64,000 nucleotides of DNA, from NCBI GenBank assembly GCA_003254905.1, contig QANU01096872.1:382402-446401 (forward strand), read 5' to 3'. The DNA comes from Nissolia schottii (taxonomy: Eukaryota > Streptophyta > Magnoliopsida > Fabales > Fabaceae). Positions within the stretch are counted from its first letter, which is position 1. Each line of letters opens with the position of its first letter. The notes beneath the pieces are model-generated. The model did not search any database, was not told the DNA's origin, and saw only the letters and a program-made list of their open reading frames with translations. A program made the position numbers and the translations under genes. Below are positions 48,367 through 61,155 of this stretch, one piece after another.

Positions 48367-48720
48367 ATGGGGATCTCTGAGAAAGCGCAAGCAGAGGGAG
48401 GGTTTCACGAGCCAACAGAGCATAGCAAAAAATGGGTCATCGCTGGAATCGCTCTACGAGCACCGCTGAAGCCAGTACGCACCACCGTCCCTGTTCAGAC
48501 GAAGGAGGAACAGCAGAAAGAAGAGCAAGAGGCAGAGGAGTGTTCAACAACGACGCCGACGAGCGAGGAAGCGAGGATCAAGACGCCGCTGACTTGTCCA
48601 CCCGCTCCCATGAAGAGGAAATCTTCGTCCAAGTGCAGTTATAGCGGCGTTGCCAGAGAGTTCTTCACGCCACCGGACTTGGAAACCGTGTTTCTGCGCC
48701 GTGTTGAAAGGGCTACTTAG
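48367..48720 (+). CDS. SMR6: SIAMESE-RELATED cyclin-dependent-kinase inhibitor (SMR6-like)
   Basis: Small plant-specific inhibitor of CDK-cyclin complexes that holds back mitosis and promotes endoreduplication or checkpoint arrest; it acts in the nucleus. A single exon gives 117 residues. Signature parts are KKWVIAGIALRAPLKPV (21-37), an acidic middle (EEQQKEEQEAEE), TPTSEEARI (63-71), the proline motif CPPAP (77-81) followed by a basic nuclear-localisation-like KRKSSSK, and the terminal EFFTPPDLETVF (98-109) thought to contact CDK/cyclin. Length and the lack of introns fit the family. The ATG at 48367 is the first in frame. The SMR6 number rests on recollection of the KKWVIAG block and the FFTPPDLE ending; another SMR is possible. 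Confidence 0.88.
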   Translation: MGISEKAQAEGGFHEPTEHSKKWVIAGIALRAPLKPVRTTVPVQTKEEQQKEEQEAEECSTTTPTSEEARIKTPLTCPPAPMKRKSSSKCSYSGVAREFFTPPDLETVFLRRVERAT

Positions 48721-49148
48721 AATTGATCCTCATTATAGTGATGATCTTGAGATATAGATTCAGGGGAAAAATAACTGTGATTAGTTAGTTACCCTTTAGA
48801 GCTAGCTAGTATTTTGATTGATCTGTTAAGAGTACATTTAGTTTCCTTTTCGTTAGTTTTAAGTGTTTTCTATGCTTTCTTTTTCTTTGAGTAGCTAGAG
48901 CTTCCGCAGCTAAGAAATTAGGACTATTTTGTATAGAGCTAGCAGTTGATTTTTTTTTTTATAAATGAAATGGCATCTTAGTTAGTTTTCACGCTTGATC
49001 TTCTTCTTGACTTTTCTGTTTTTCTTTATCTAGAGTCCTTTCATCATACTAATTGCATGTTTAAGGTGACTTTTGTTTTTTTTCCTTCTTAGCTAATCTT
49101 ATTTGAGCTCGTGCAAAATTTCTCTTCTAAGATCATTTAACACAGAAT

Positions 49149-49207
<59 letters not shown>

Positions 49208-50317
49208 GTTCTTCTAAAACAATCTCCTATTTTATGGTTTCATTATTTATATTCACTATTTTCTTTTTTACGGAACTTTGATAAACAAGAATAAATTGAA
49301 TGCAAGATATTGAAACGAAAACAAAAACTTATAAATTTTCGTTTGAAACTTCCGAACCATATATAGTTTAAATAGAAATCATTAAGGGATGAGTTTTTTG
49401 GCCAACAAATCATTCATCCTTTGGAGCTTAATCAGCTAATATTCCGAAATAGTGCATGTCCTAGTTAAACTTTTTCCCTTGTTTCAGCTTCTTTTGATAC
49501 GGTTAAAATGAGAACTATTTCCTTATCTGCAACTTGTCGACTAGCTTTACCCCACCAATTTATGGAGATTAATGTGCTGAGGTGAAATCTTAGTATCTAT
49601 GTGTCACAGCACTGTTCATTAGCACGCGCAGGAAATGAGAAATTTCAAGTCAAAAATCTGAGGTAAGCAAAGCAGCCAATAGATCAAGTAGTTCCTGAGT
49701 GCATGAAGTAGGGTAGAAGGGCAGGAGTACAATCCTTTTCATAAACTGGGTAAGCAAATGCTGCACGGTTCCTTCCCTCTCGTTGTTCATTTGACTGTGA
49801 TGAAAGCCCCACACACATAAGTCCTTGGCCACATATGTATCACTTGTCGCTTTTATATTCTGCTGTTATCTCCACTCTTTTTGAGTTTAGATTCACATAC
49901 ACTACACAGCTGCATACATCATAATAGAGTTTATTTGCATTTATTATTTTTGTGTGACGCTATGTAGATTAAATGGGTCTTAAAAGGACATAAAATTCAT
50001 TGGAATCACATTTAATAGTGAATGATATGTGAGTTAAAATAGTATTTTACAAAAAATAAATACATTTAACATCTCTTTTCATAATAAACAAGTACTTCTT
50101 TCGCACAATGTTGACAATGCTTCTTCCATTCTAAAAAAAAATTGTTTGCACACCTATAGTATGGTTTAAATTCTATTAAATGTGTTGCTTTGATTTAATA
50201 TTTTTGCAAACAAAAATTTAGATGAGAATGACAATTTATTGTGGTTGACTAAATTGATGTTTATAAAATTACATACGAATTACTGATTTAATTACGGATG
50301 ACAACATAAATTTTATT
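48721..50317. other. SMR 3' UTR followed by intergenic DNA
   Basis: The first 250 bases look like 3' UTR, with a T-run and ataaatgaaatg near 48960. Apart from the CT microsatellite at 49154 no feature was recognised. A 60-codon minus-strand frame at 49.7 kb matches nothing known to me. Confidence 0.3.
49154..49204. repeat. (CT)n microsatellite
   Basis: About 25 uninterrupted CT units downstream of the SMR gene, probably length-polymorphic. Confidence 0.95.
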
Positions 50318-51060
50318 TGTGGGGCACTTGTTCTACCCAATTTGCTTGGGATGAATTTAAAACTCACTCTGGAGTGAGGTGGATAGATGCGGGACAATTT
50401 AAAAATCAAATTATATTAATGCATGATCAGAAGACCAATCAGGTGAGCAAATTGGTTCACATTTATGTATTTTGTTATGGAAGTAAGAGGTATATATAGA
50501 TTTGAATTACACTATCTCTCTCTCTCTCTCCCCCTAATGAACCCCATCCACCTGGTGTTTGGGTTGATAGTGGGAAGGTTCTATATAATGCTTTTGTGAT
50601 GTTAGCTCATGGATTCATGTATGGTAAAGCGACAAACCACGTGGAAGAGAAAATTAGAGAATCCTATGCTAGTATGAACGGCCCTATTTTTTACACCTCT
50701 AAAAGTTTATCTGATGTGGCCAATAATTGGCAGATTGAACACTAACATAATAATTTGAAGTCATGGTTATCCTATCTGTCTCTTGTTCTTATTCTATCGC
50801 TACTAGTATTATTTAAAATGTGGAATGTTTATCATGAATATAGAGAAACCTCACTAGCGTACTAAGTGGGGAATGAGCCAAGAAAGTTCACCTAATTAAA
50901 TTTGGAGAATTGAACAAATGGGTTTCTCGGGATCGGAGCGGTGACGGGAATAGCATTCAAACACGTCTTTAAAGAAGACGGAAGATTTTGCTTGGCTTGT
51001 AGTGGGTCATTTGTTGAATCTTTAGCTTTAATAGAGGAGGACTCTATCTATTGGTTTTTA
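50318..51060 (+). pseudogene. Unrecognised gene-like remnant with an exon-like segment
   Basis: Positions 50318-50440 translate to CSTQFAWDEFKTHSGVRWID and continue to KTNQ, followed by CAG/gtgagc, a good 5' splice site. Positions 50547-50745 are open again, with KVLYNAFVMLAHGFMYGKAT, a charged HVEEKIRES stretch and SDVANNWQIEH. A stop follows, then a hydrophobic stretch (LSYLSLVLILSLLVLFKMW) before the next stop. Codon-like composition contrasts with the AT-rich flanks. I do not recognise the protein. It may be an old gene fragment or part of a transposon. Confidence 0.3.
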
Positions 51061-53869
51061 AATAATTGATCACTTTTTTTTATTTTAATATTTTTTTAAA
51101 TAATTATTTACTTTTTAAATTTACACAATGTTTATTATTTTTTTAATATATTTTTATTTAATGAACTTAGTAGAAGAGAGATAAAGTAATACATGAAAAA
51201 ATTAAAGAGATAATTTTATACAATATTACTTAACTTTTCTTAAATTTGAGACTTTTTACTTATTTTTTTTATCACTTATATAAAATAAAAAAGTGAATAA
51301 TTATTTAACAACGGAACGAGTGATACACTAATCCTTATAAAATGAGTCTAATTATTGGGAGACCACATGGATATGACCAAAGTATATTGGCACAAACCCA
51401 AGCATGATTTACATTAATTTTAGCAATTTGTGTAGTAGCATTTATTTTTGGAAAATGTTTCAGAATTTTATTTTTTTATTTAAGTTATCTTTTTATCCAT
51501 CTTATATTTATAATTTTCAAAATTTGATATTTAAATTAATGAGATGAATTTAAATTATTACACGTAATACGAATAAGATGAGTAAAATTAAGATAAGTTA
51601 GATGGATAATAAGATAAGTTAGGTTTTAATATAGTTAATATATTGAAATTTTTACGTTTCCCCTGAAAAGTTGTTTTTTTCGTTAAGTTTTTAATAAGCA
51701 TTGAACAGGTTTTTTTTCCCCCCTTAAGTTTTTAATAAGCATTGAACAGTTGCTAGCAAAACTATATTTTTATACACTAACTATTTTATAAACATTCTAA
51801 GAAGATGTGGATTTGTTGGTGGTTTAAACCATGAACTACATTGCCAATTGGCATTATATATGATAAGAAAATCTATTTATAACATATTAATTTTGATGAT
51901 TTCTGCCGTACCCTACCGGATAAATATACTTTCTCACTATTTTTTAATTTTAATAATTTTTAAAATTAAACTTGCTGAATTTGTTTTTTATTATATGATG
52001 ATCTAATATGATATATTGATGTGCCATAGGAAGGAGTGAGTTCAAAACATAGTGTTGTTTTTTTATTCTCGTAAGGACTATTGGTGGAAAAAATTATGGC
52101 TACAAAAGGTGACTCATCTGGCTAAAGATCGCATGTGAGAAGAAGAGCTTATGGAATAGTGATTATTGTTTTTGCTTGTTCTTTGTGTGTATTTATTTAT
52201 TTATTCTTTGGTGTGCCTTAATATGCTTTGGGGATGATACTTTTTTTCTCCTTGTGTTTTATTTATACAAGTGGGTTTTTGATTAGGTTGTCCCCAAATC
52301 AGGCCAAGTTGTTGTGATGGTTGTGTGTGTATGTGTTTTATTTTTTACTTCCTCACCTTGAGGCTAAGCCATTCTTTAATGGAAACGCTGATTCATCTAA
52401 AAGAATATAATATTCCTAATTTTTATTTTCAAAAATCAAATCTCCAAATTACATGATTATTTGTGGTTCTTTCAACTTTTTTAGTTCAAATTTGGGGATT
52501 CAATTTTCGGAAATCAAAATTGGAAAATTTGTGTTTTCAATGGTTTTTGGTGTTACTATCGACAACAAATAACCGAAAAGTCCACCTTGTTTCAGGATCT
52601 CAATTCGGGAAACTGAAATGACTCATCTTGTGAAGTCTTAGAAACGTAATTGAAGTGCCCAAGAAATATGTATATATTTTCCCCTTGTGTTGTTGCTCTG
52701 TTATTAACAATGACACTAGAGTTATCAATATTTATGACTTCTATAAGTTTATACTCAAGTTTCAATTCCAAAGTGATGTTCACAAAGACAAATCTATAGA
52801 AACTTGAATTGATGAGTAATATACAAAATTGATTGATAAAATGTGCTGTCAATGCTAATGTATGTCTTTTTCCCTTGCAACTTAATTATTTTAATAAAGT
52901 TCTAGTTCCAGAGTGAGGAGTAGAAGAGAAATTGTTAAGAACTTGACAATTAAGAGTTGGTTTTTACGTTTCTTGTTTGATTATGTTTCGGCTCTGAAGG
53001 TATGAGTATGGTCACTTATTTATAGAAACTTAATTGCAGAAAATAATGTCTTACAAAAATATTTGAAGTGATGAAACTACATAGATAAAAGAAAATGCTA
53101 AGGAAAAGGAAAAGAAAAAGGTATCTAATCTAAAAGAAAAAAAGAAGATAGTGAAGTTGAGGGTGTGTACTTGACTTTTCTAGTGCTCTGTAATGCCATT
53201 GGAGGTGTGAGGCGAGTGTATGAGAGTGTTACAAGTGTGTGATCCTATAAACTTAAGAAATTTTGTGCATGATGGGTTCTATTTATAGAGAAAATTGAGT
53301 CTTGACAGTTACGTAATCGCTTTTTGGTGCTCTCATTGTAACCTTTAAATTTGAATTATAAGCGTCAAACTATGCTTCCGGACAAGAAACCTTGTCCACG
53401 TGTCTTCAATTCAATGAACCACTTGTCACCTCATTAACCTTTAAATTTTGTAGTAGCTATCGAGAGCCCTCAAAGTGTTGATGTCACGTATCATCTTGTC
53501 AACCCTTGTATTCAGAGGATAACTATCATGAACCTTCACTGCGTCACACCATGTTTCAAACCTTGGACCATTGGGTGAAATCATGACTATAAATTAAGAT
53601 TTTATTATGAACATTTTTAATAAATATTTAACAATTTTTAAATTGATACAATACAAAATTACATTTTTTTTTTTATTTTTTATTTTGTGTGAAGGGCATG
53701 GTAGGACGCCAAAGCATCCACCCGCGAATATTGCATCATTGTGAAAATATCCCACAAATTCTGTACCAAAATATCCTATCTTAGGCGTTTCTATATAAGG
53801 CCTCATCGCCCCAAGGTATATATGGTGATTTGTCCACCCCATACTCTATTAAGTTTGGATAAAATAGTT
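51061..53869. other. AT-rich intergenic DNA, no gene recognised
   Basis: Long AT-rich stretches with low-complexity frames. A 25-bp word, gttaagtttttaataagcattg, is repeated about 50 bases apart near 51680 and 51725. A short T-rich/GC-mixed segment at 53.69-53.85 kb contains tatataaggcctc and may be transposon-derived. No RNA genes were seen. Confidence 0.3.
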
Positions 53870-54485
53870 ACTTATAGGAAAAACTTCATTTTAGTTCATT
53901 ATGTTTTTAAACTCATACAATTTCATTTACTTTTTTTTTTATTTTCTGTTATTTTTAAATTGGTCAATTTCATCAATTTTTTTTGGTCACTTTAGTTCAT
54001 GTTACTTTTTAAATCAATCAATATCATAGAAAACCTATTTACTTTGCCATGTAAATCTTCAAACTCTCCATTTTCAATTTTTGCAAACATATTCCCATCA
54101 ATGTATTTCTATTTTTCATCGTGACGCACACCTTTTATGGATATGGAATGCAAAACGATGTCGTTTTGCTTAAAGGGAACGGACTATTAATTCTGTAAAA
54201 TGACGACATTTCTGACGTGGAGGATGTGATGTAAACTTTTAACGTGTCATGTTCCTCCGTTATGGTCTAAGTCAGCCGTCTCAATATAGGAGATGGATGG
54301 AAGAACTAACTTGTCTAACTTTTGTAATTTAAAGAGACTTAATTGGCTGAAAAAATTTATAAGGGATGAAGTTGACAAATTTAAAAAATAACAGGGACTA
54401 AATTGACCGATATAAAAAAAATAGTATGGACTAAATCAGCCGAAAAAATTTAAGAGGAATGAAATTATATTTCACAATTTACCCC
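53870..54485. repeat. Fold-back, MITE-like element
   Basis: Left-hand words cttcattttagttcattatg, tggtcaatttcatcaa and cactttagttcatg are answered on the right by inverted ones, such as gggactaaattgaccgat and tatggactaaatcagccg, ending in aggaatgaaattatatttca. This is the look of the legume tttagtccct-type MITEs. Edges are approximate and no target duplication was fixed. Confidence 0.5.
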
Positions 54486-56839
54486 TTAATTTATATTTGG
54501 TTATATAATTTGTTCATTTTTTATTTTTAAACATAAAAAAATTAAATTGTTATATAGGTTTCTTTCAAAATTTTCCGTTCAAATTTGGGCATTTACTTTT
54601 TGAAAAAATAAATTAGAGAAACTAATTTTTGAAAAAATAAATTAGAGAAACTATGTGGCTAAACATAAATTAAGGAGTGATTTTTTTTTAGAGATTAAAG
54701 GGTGATTGTGAACATCTTTATAATTACTTAAAAATATTTAAACTGACACGTGATTAAATTATATTTATTTAGAGTAATAGAACATAATGCCACCAAGGAA
54801 AAAAAATCCACAGTCTTTTATCTTATGCTTTTTGTATACATTTTTCATTTTTTTTCGGTTTTTTAATTGTAATTGCCATATGCTTTTTGTACAATGTATT
54901 TTTGTGAATGTTTTTTCACAATGAGATTACCATTTGTCATAAAACTATACTCATCCAAAACTAAATATACTTAGTATGTCTGCAAGGGGGAGAGACTATG
55001 AAATTAGCTATTTGAAGACCATAGGATAATTTTTTTTTTCCCTTTTGGAATGGTCGTCTCTCTTGACATAAATTTTTTCTTTTTTAGATATTGAACTCAA
55101 GACTTTTTAAAAAGGGACAAGTTTTTCTACCACTCGATCAACCTTATCATAAAAGATGGTATGAGGATATCTTCTTTTTAGGATGGATTAGAAAGTTGTC
55201 AAATATAAAATCATTCAATTATATTGATCTAACTACTTAAGTTTTTTGGTTAGATGGTTCTTGATGCTGCTTCTATCCTTATATATGTTGGGTTGTGTCT
55301 TCTCCGCAAGCTTTTCATGCTCATGTGGTCTGTTATGGGTATTTGTCACGGGTGTTTCGGTATCTCTGTGTCTTCTCTTTTGTTTTTGAAAGTAAGGAAT
55401 TGGGACAAATAAGAACAAGAATATGCACTCTTATATTGTTTGGGTTTAATCCATTTGCTTCATTAATAAATAAATAAAATAGTTATTGAGATATTAGAGT
55501 TCAACATAAAGTATAAAAAATATACTTGTGCAATGTTTATCCAATTGGCTCCATGCACAAAGGACTTTGTCAAGTATAACAAGAAAAATATTTTGTTCGA
55601 TCTCTAGACCTTTTTACTTATTTTGTTTTTATTATAAATAGAGTATTAAAGTAATTTCTAAATTTTTTATCGTTGCTTTTGTTAGTCTCTCCACCTATAT
55701 AAATATGATCTATATTATCATCATTACTCTAAATATGTGGGGGAAGTCTCTGCGAATGAACTTAATCCACTATACAAAAAGCTTCCGTAGTACCATAAAA
55801 TAGGTGCACAAAAGATATATGGCCATATTAATAGACTGAAGACAGTTATGTGAAGCAGAACCAAAGAATGTTTTGATTCATAAGGGGCGGGTGTCTGTAT
55901 TTTTCTGCTGAAGTCACGTGAATGATCATTGAAATTGCCCCCACTTTCAGATTCACCCGAATCCCACTTTCAGACTCAATTTACTTATATTTAGTTAAGA
56001 GATGCTGGATTTGATTTGTCCTCTGCTGCCATGGGCACAGAACATGTGACATAGTAATCATTCATGTTCCTTAGTAGTGCCTCTAATTAATGATCAAGTA
56101 TATTTATGCAATTGAGGAGTAAAAAAAGGGAAAATCTTCATTCGATGTCAAGATACTCAACTAGTGTGGGGTTCAAATTACAAAAAAGAAGGCAGGCTCA
56201 TGTTGAAAAATATTCCTGCAAACTAATAAAACAAATAAACAAATGCACTGTCCTTAAGAATTATTTTAACACAACGCAGAAATCCTCCCGAATGTATCAG
56301 ACTCTTTTGGCTTGATCAGGAGCTCATTAACTGTAAGGTTGATTCACGTGTATAACCCAAGAATAAGAGCTTAAAAACTATTTTGTATCTACTCAAACAA
56401 ACAAAAGCCATCCTAGAGAATAGATTGAGATGATAATCTATTAGAATATATTGAGATATATTAAGTTTTATCTTGAATCAAAAAAATAATAGACATAGAA
56501 AAATAAAGACAAAGTAAATATTAGAGGAGAAATATTTGTTAATATTGTGTTGTGTTGAATACAAATTAATCAACGCCTATTTAGAGACTATGTATAGAAT
56601 CAGGACAATAATGACAAAATAAACCTAATAAATCTAAATCAATCTAAAATCAGTCTAAATCAATCTAGAATATAATATACAATATGTTAGGATATTATAA
56701 TATCTTAATATATTCTAGTAGGATATTATAATATCTCAATATATTCTAACAACCCCCTTAAGCTAAAGCTTGTCTAGCTTTAAGCTTGTCACAATTAAAC
56801 AATTACACAGTGTTTGCACGGAGGTGGATGGGTTGATAG
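54486..56839. other. Intergenic DNA with a repeat-like tract at 56.45-56.76 kb
   Basis: Mostly AT-rich without coding signal. From about 56450, words such as aatctaaatcaatctag and taggatattataatatc repeat, ending in attctaacaacccccttaag. That junction resembles an LTR end followed by copia internal sequence, but no protein domain follows. Confidence 0.3.
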
Positions 56840-56840
56840 A

Positions 56841-57266
56841 AGCAACCACTGAAGTCTTCGACCTTTGTTTGGACCTCTTCAATCTTCCATCGTCACACGA
56901 CTGGCTACAAATGAAGTCTCAAAACGCGAGCAATATCAAACGTTTAACTACCACTTGGTAGAAGCAATTCCTATAAGCAATCACTGAAGTTTCTAGTTTC
57001 TAGAAGTCTTCGACCTTCGTTCGAGGCTCTTCGATCTTCCATCAATGTCACACGTCTGATTGGAAATCAAGTCCCAACACTGGATCAATATCAAACACTT
57101 GACTACCACTTGGTAAAAGCAATTCCTATAAGCAATCACTGAAGTTTCTTGTTTCTAGAAGTCTTCGACCTTCGTTCGGGCCTACTCGATCTTCTATCAA
57201 CGTCACACGACTGACTGGAAATCAAATCCCAACACTGGATCAATATCAAACACTTGACTACACTTG
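56841..57266. repeat. Minisatellite of about 156 bp, nearly three copies
   Basis: The junction word gcaattcctataagcaatc begins at 56963 and again at 57119, a period of 156. Each copy carries gaagtcttcgacctt, a cttcgatcttc-like word, cgtcacacg and caatatcaaac. The first copy lacks the tttctagtttctag piece of the others. The sequence is non-coding in any consistent frame. Confidence 0.85.
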
Positions 57267-57559
57267 CTAGCTTTACACTTATCCCTCAAGTCTTTTTCCT
57301 CTTTCTTTCTTATTTCTTCTTCCTTTCTCTTTGTCATCTTTCTCTCTTTTGCCATTCTCCAGCACGCTCTCCCAGCGTTGGTGCTGACTTGACAGATCTA
57401 AACTGTCGCTCTGTCGTTGTTGCCACGATCTTTGCTCCTATGCGCCACTCAACTGCCACCTTCTCCCAACCCTATCATCAAATGCACGACCCAAATCTGG
57501 GAGACATGAAGGTTCAAACCATTGAATTTTTTTTCTTGGGGTCAAATTTTTTTTTTCCA

Positions 57560-60500
57560 AACAATAACATAATGACCATTGGATCATATCTGAACGGTTG
57601 ACAAACAAGAAGTAAATTGTTCCCTAAAGATAGTCGCTTCCATTTTAGCCAAAGCCCATAAACCTATACGGTTTGAAATGAAAACCTGGCCCTTTGATTC
57701 ACATAGATCAGCATCCACAAGAAGCTGTCCACTTAAAATTTTAACCAAATTAGCACTCTCCAAAATCAGATAAAGCCTCCGGTACAAGCACCGGATAAAG
57801 GACTTTATTGACCCCCGTGCCATAAACAATTCTGACCCACACGAGTTGCACAATTCGCTACCAGCAGCCAATAAAAATAGTACCAGGTGACAGAGCTCCA
57901 AAACACTACTAGTAGCTGTAGAAAGCATTCAAACTACCACCCAAAAATCTCAGCAGAGACTACCAATTCCGATATACTCAACCCAAATCACACCAAGGAA
58001 CAAATTCAATAACGGATCCACTTAATAGAAAACTTCACAGTCGTAGCAAAACAGATTTCGAACCAAAAATGATGCCTAAAACTGCAGGCAGCACAATTCA
58101 GCGAATTACCTCATCTCATGCCACGTCACATGCCACTTGTCTGTCCACACGTTCCATACATTATGGGCGAACTCACGCTTACAAAATAGATGATCAACCG
58201 TTTCTTCCTCCTTTTTACAAAGGATACACCCACGGTCGTGTGGTTGGATTATATTCCGAGCAACGACCCTATCCACCATAAACCACGCAAGAAGCTCAAT
58301 TCGCGTTAGAACAAGGCCTTTCCATACTTTTTGAAGAGTAGCTAAAGCTGTTAACCTTTATACTTTTGAGCTTTCAATTTTTCTGCAATTGTAGTGATAA
58401 ATCTAACCGAAAATTCTCCACACTTGTCAAATTTTCACACCACTTTGTCCACCGCATTCAAATTAAGCTTTGCCCCAATCAGCTTTGTATGAAGGTTATC
58501 ACTCCCATTGAAAAAGCTCTCTTCGCTATTCAAAGTTTCGAATCCACTCAAGCCCGTCCCAGAAGTCACAATCCGCAACTTTACTCATCTTTAAATTCGA
58601 CAAGGAATAAAGCCTAGGATACATGTTTCGTAGCCATTTCTTACCAATCCAGAGGTCTTCCCAAAATAAAAGCTTTATTTTTCTCACCAACCTCCAATCT
58701 AATTCCTTGACCATGGATTGTTTTTGCACACGTCCTTGCCAAGGTCCCAATTTGACTTGCCAATCACAAATTCTGAGTATCCCTTTGATTTTAATTATCT
58801 GATTACATGATTTTATCACATTCTTCCATTGCGGGCAATCTTCCGTCGCCAATTGCCACTACCATTTAAATAGGATGACACAAGTTTTTATAGCCAAATC
58901 ACCCACACCCAAACCCCGAAGCTCTTATGGTACTTGTATTTGACTCAATTTAATAATTGGCATACCTCTTTGCCCATTTGATTTTTCCCAGAAAAGTGAC
59001 ATTGCAAGCTAATTATTTTCTGTTGGAGCTACTTCGGCATTTGGAACATGCTTAAATAGTACAAGAGGCTGTTAATGATTTGATAAGCACAACACTTTGT
59101 ATTAACAACCATTGGTAGAGGCAGCTCATAGAATCAGTATATTATCCTCTAAAACATTTGAGTTATAATTAGAAAAATATTTTGAGATGGAAAATATTGT
59201 TAAGATATAAAATCATTCATTTGTCTAATTATCTTAAGTCTTAACTCAATAGTTTAAACATTTTTTAGATATTTTATTTAGAAAAAAAAAAAAACAAACT
59301 TTGTGTATACCGCTTTTCTGTTACCTATATTTTCTCTTTCCTCTCCCCCACTCCCCCTCATTCTCTCACGCTCCTCTTCTTCTTCTTCTCTTATTCTTTT
59401 ATTTTTCTCTCTTCTTACCCTCATTTTTGTTAGAATTTCATAAATACCTGGATCTATGGCTGTCGATCCCAAACTTAGACTTCCTAACCTTTATCGACAA
59501 CCTTTTTTTTTGCCTCCTCTGAGTCACATCACCTGACTTAAAACTTAAATCTGTGCTTCTTTATCTGTGATGGCGGTGTGGTATCTAAAAGCAATGGGCA
59601 ATGGTCGGATCCATTGCATTCCAGATATAGGATCCTTTCCTCTTGGTAAGTATCTCACTATAGTGCTGACACCAAGCCTCGATCAATCCTTTCCTTGATT
59701 GGATTTCATTTGAAACTTCTATTGCTCCAACTGAACTTGTTGTAAAACATATATATATATATATAAAAGGACAGATCTAAATATACCAATTAATTTAAAT
59801 AACATATTCAGATCAAACAATGGAAGCTAAATAATACAAAAGCGTACCTCCAGTCATTGCAAATCAAACACGAACCCGAAATTAATCAACTTTGTTTTTT
59901 CAGACCCTTACTCACTCAAAATAAATGGTGTATTTTTTTTCTGAATAGAGGAGTAGGCTTAGTGATCCAAAACTGAGAGCACCCCCTTCTGTTTATAGAG
60001 TCTGCCCATCACAGAGTTCAACCAACTTTTATCAGAACGTGGGTTTGAGGGTGAGAACGTGAGTCGGTTACTGAAGGTTGCAGAGATAATGGTTGAGAAA
60101 TGGACCAAATTCAGAAAACTAATTTCCCGTAAAACATGGAGAACGTGTGTCCATCCAAAATTCCATCACTTGTAGCCAATGAAGCCGAGGTCCATCAAAC
60201 CACCTCCATTGTTGAAATCAATAAAGTCGTTAATGGAGGAAGCTGATTTCATCCTCCCACCTTCCTTTCTTTGAAACAACAACAATTGTGTTAAAATCAC
60301 CAATGACAACTAAATGATTACTTTCTTGAGTCATATACTCTAGCACTTAATTTCTCGTATTAGGGTCGCTTGAGAGACTCATAACTATGAAAATGAACAC
60401 AGAAAACACCCCATCCAATCTTCTTGGCCATGTCTGTCCACATGAAATAAATGAGATAGTCGATAGTGTGCCTTATGGTGGTTTGATTTTGATATTTCCA

Positions 60501-60720
60501 TCCCACTACTAGCCTGCCTGCCAAATCTCTTGGATTCACACAGCATTCCTGATTGAAACCACATTTTCTCATAACTCCGGTCACCAACAAAGGTCGATTC
60601 TTTGTTTCGCATAAGAATACAACCTCAGGGGAATGAGATCTACAAACCCCTTGTAAGTTGTGAACTGTCAGGGTCATCCCCAAACCCTATTGTTGCACCT
60701 CATCTTCCTCCATGCATTGT
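57560..60720 (-). mobile_element. Broken non-LTR retrotransposon (L1-type LINE)
   Basis: On the minus strand an endonuclease N-terminus (60683-60360) contains LTVHNLQGVCRSHSPEVVFL followed by CETKN. A GDFN-type catalytic segment lies near 60.27 kb with downstream endonuclease sequence to about 59.95 kb. The RT core is missing or replaced between about 59.95 and 59.05 kb. The post-RT region resumes at about 59.0 kb, with IKLLFWEDLWIGKKWLRNMY near 58.68 kb. A zinc-finger remnant (CILCKKEE and DHLFCKREF) lies near 58.2 kb. T-runs at about 57529-57556 would be the poly(A) tail seen from the plus strand. Stops and the gap show it is dead. Confidence 0.8.
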
Positions 60721-61155
60721 TTCTTGCTTCCCTAATTCAACTCCATCTCTATTGTTCTTCTCTTTGCACCACTCACACTAGTAGTGTCTTCGGGTACTAT
60801 TATACCTTTTTGCTTCAGTATTTATCTTTTCTGCTCATATGGATTGGAAGAACCAACTCCTTTCATGGATTCAGTTTCTTGTTGCACTCTTATGTCCCAT
60901 GCATGTGTTTCCATTATTTTTCCATATACAATAATGGAAAGTATATTATTATCACTTAATTCTTTTAAATAACTTTGTTCAAATCCCTCCTCAGCAAACT
61001 CTCTTCGATCCTGGTTAGTTCCAGCAGCTTTAAGAAGCCATTTTGGTGTTGGTTCCCTCTCCTTTTCATTTCATACTGTTACCTCATTCACGAATAAGTT
61101 TGAGAAAACTCATAACAAACTAATAGGGTTAGGTTTTTTGGAACATTACTTGCTA
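60721..61155. other. Spacer right of the LINE
   Basis: T-rich open frames here are low complexity. They may be the 5' UTR side of the LINE. Nothing else was recognised. Confidence 0.3.

Noticed and set aside
56841..57266. CRISPR-like spaced repeats
   Set aside because: The repeat unit is 156 bp with no short constant repeat and unique spacers, and the genome is a plant's.
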